From positions 1 through 5,212 of the forward strand of contig JACVCQ010000219.1 of assembly GCA_016741945.1 (NCBI GenBank): DNA of 5,212 bases. Reading direction: 5' to 3'. A program made the position numbers and the translations under genes. The notes under the pieces are model-generated. The model had not been told where the DNA came from and made no database searches. It was given only the letters and a program-made list of their open reading frames with translations. Of this stretch, positions 5,159 to 5,212 are shown in pieces. Position 1 is the stretch's first letter; every line of letters begins with the position of its first letter. Origin of the DNA: Chitinophagaceae bacterium. GTDB taxonomy: Bacteria; Bacteroidota; Bacteroidia; Chitinophagales; Chitinophagaceae.

Positions 5159-5212
5159 ATGCAAAAACTATCTGAACATAAATATGGTGTGTTTTTTTCA
5201 ACGATCTTACTG
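5159..5212 (+). CDS. gldG: Probable GldG N-terminus (partial, cut by window end)
   Basis: An open frame from the ATG at 5159 runs 18 codons to the window end. It starts with a short polar, basic stretch (MQKLSEHKYG) followed by a hydrophobic start (VFFSTILL), as expected for the N-terminal membrane anchor of GldG, the second membrane-associated subunit with a large periplasmic ABC-type auxiliary domain. The gene lies 9 nt after the gldF stop in the same direction, matching the usual gldF-gldG order. The call rests mainly on this context, since too little protein is present for motif identification. An ATG overlapping the gldF stop (5149) is followed at once by TAA, and a GTG at 5155 stops after six codons, so 5159 is the only workable start. 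Confidence 0.68.
   Translation, partial: MQKLSEHKYGVFFSTILL

Overview
The window looks like chromosomal DNA of a member of the Bacteroidota, most likely a Chitinophagaceae-type organism. This is inferred from gene content and style: the fabF-rnc pair, a gldF-gldG pair, a biotin-independent methylmalonyl-CoA epimerase, moderate GC, and start codons mostly without a usable Shine-Dalgarno sequence. Where a promoter can be guessed it matches the Bacteroidota -7 element TAnnTTTG.

Layout. (1) Positions 1-531 hold the 3' part of fabF (3-oxoacyl-ACP synthase II). The first ~110 bases are degraded: two in-frame stops sit where tyrosines belong, and substitutions cluster toward the edge, which suggests poor sequence at a contig end. 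(2) rnc (RNase III) follows after 3 nt with a GTG start. (3) The spacer between rnc and the convergent mce gene is built almost entirely of two different 7-bp tandem arrays. (4) mce (methylmalonyl-CoA epimerase, minus strand) is divergent from (5) a compact iscS-iscU-iscA Fe-S cluster assembly operon, which ends in a strong intrinsic terminator. A third heptamer-like stretch and a hairpin lie between iscU and iscA. (6) A small secreted proline/lysine-rich protein of unknown function is on the minus strand. (7) gldF, the membrane subunit of the GldAFG ABC transporter, is followed by the first 18 codons of probable gldG, cut by the window end.

How the genes work together. IscS takes sulfur from cysteine, IscU is the scaffold on which the cluster is built, and IscA is an A-type carrier. 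No IscR, HscB, HscA or ferredoxin gene is in the window, although IscU keeps the LPPVK chaperone-recognition motif. fabF and rnc form the common fatty-acid/RNA-processing pair. GldF and GldG would act with an ATPase (GldA) encoded elsewhere.

Most genes are housekeeping and I see no clear novel multi-gene system. The least explained signals are the heptanucleotide arrays filling the intergenic spacers, one of which supplies the mce stop codon, and the polyproline secreted protein with strong G-tracts on its template strand.
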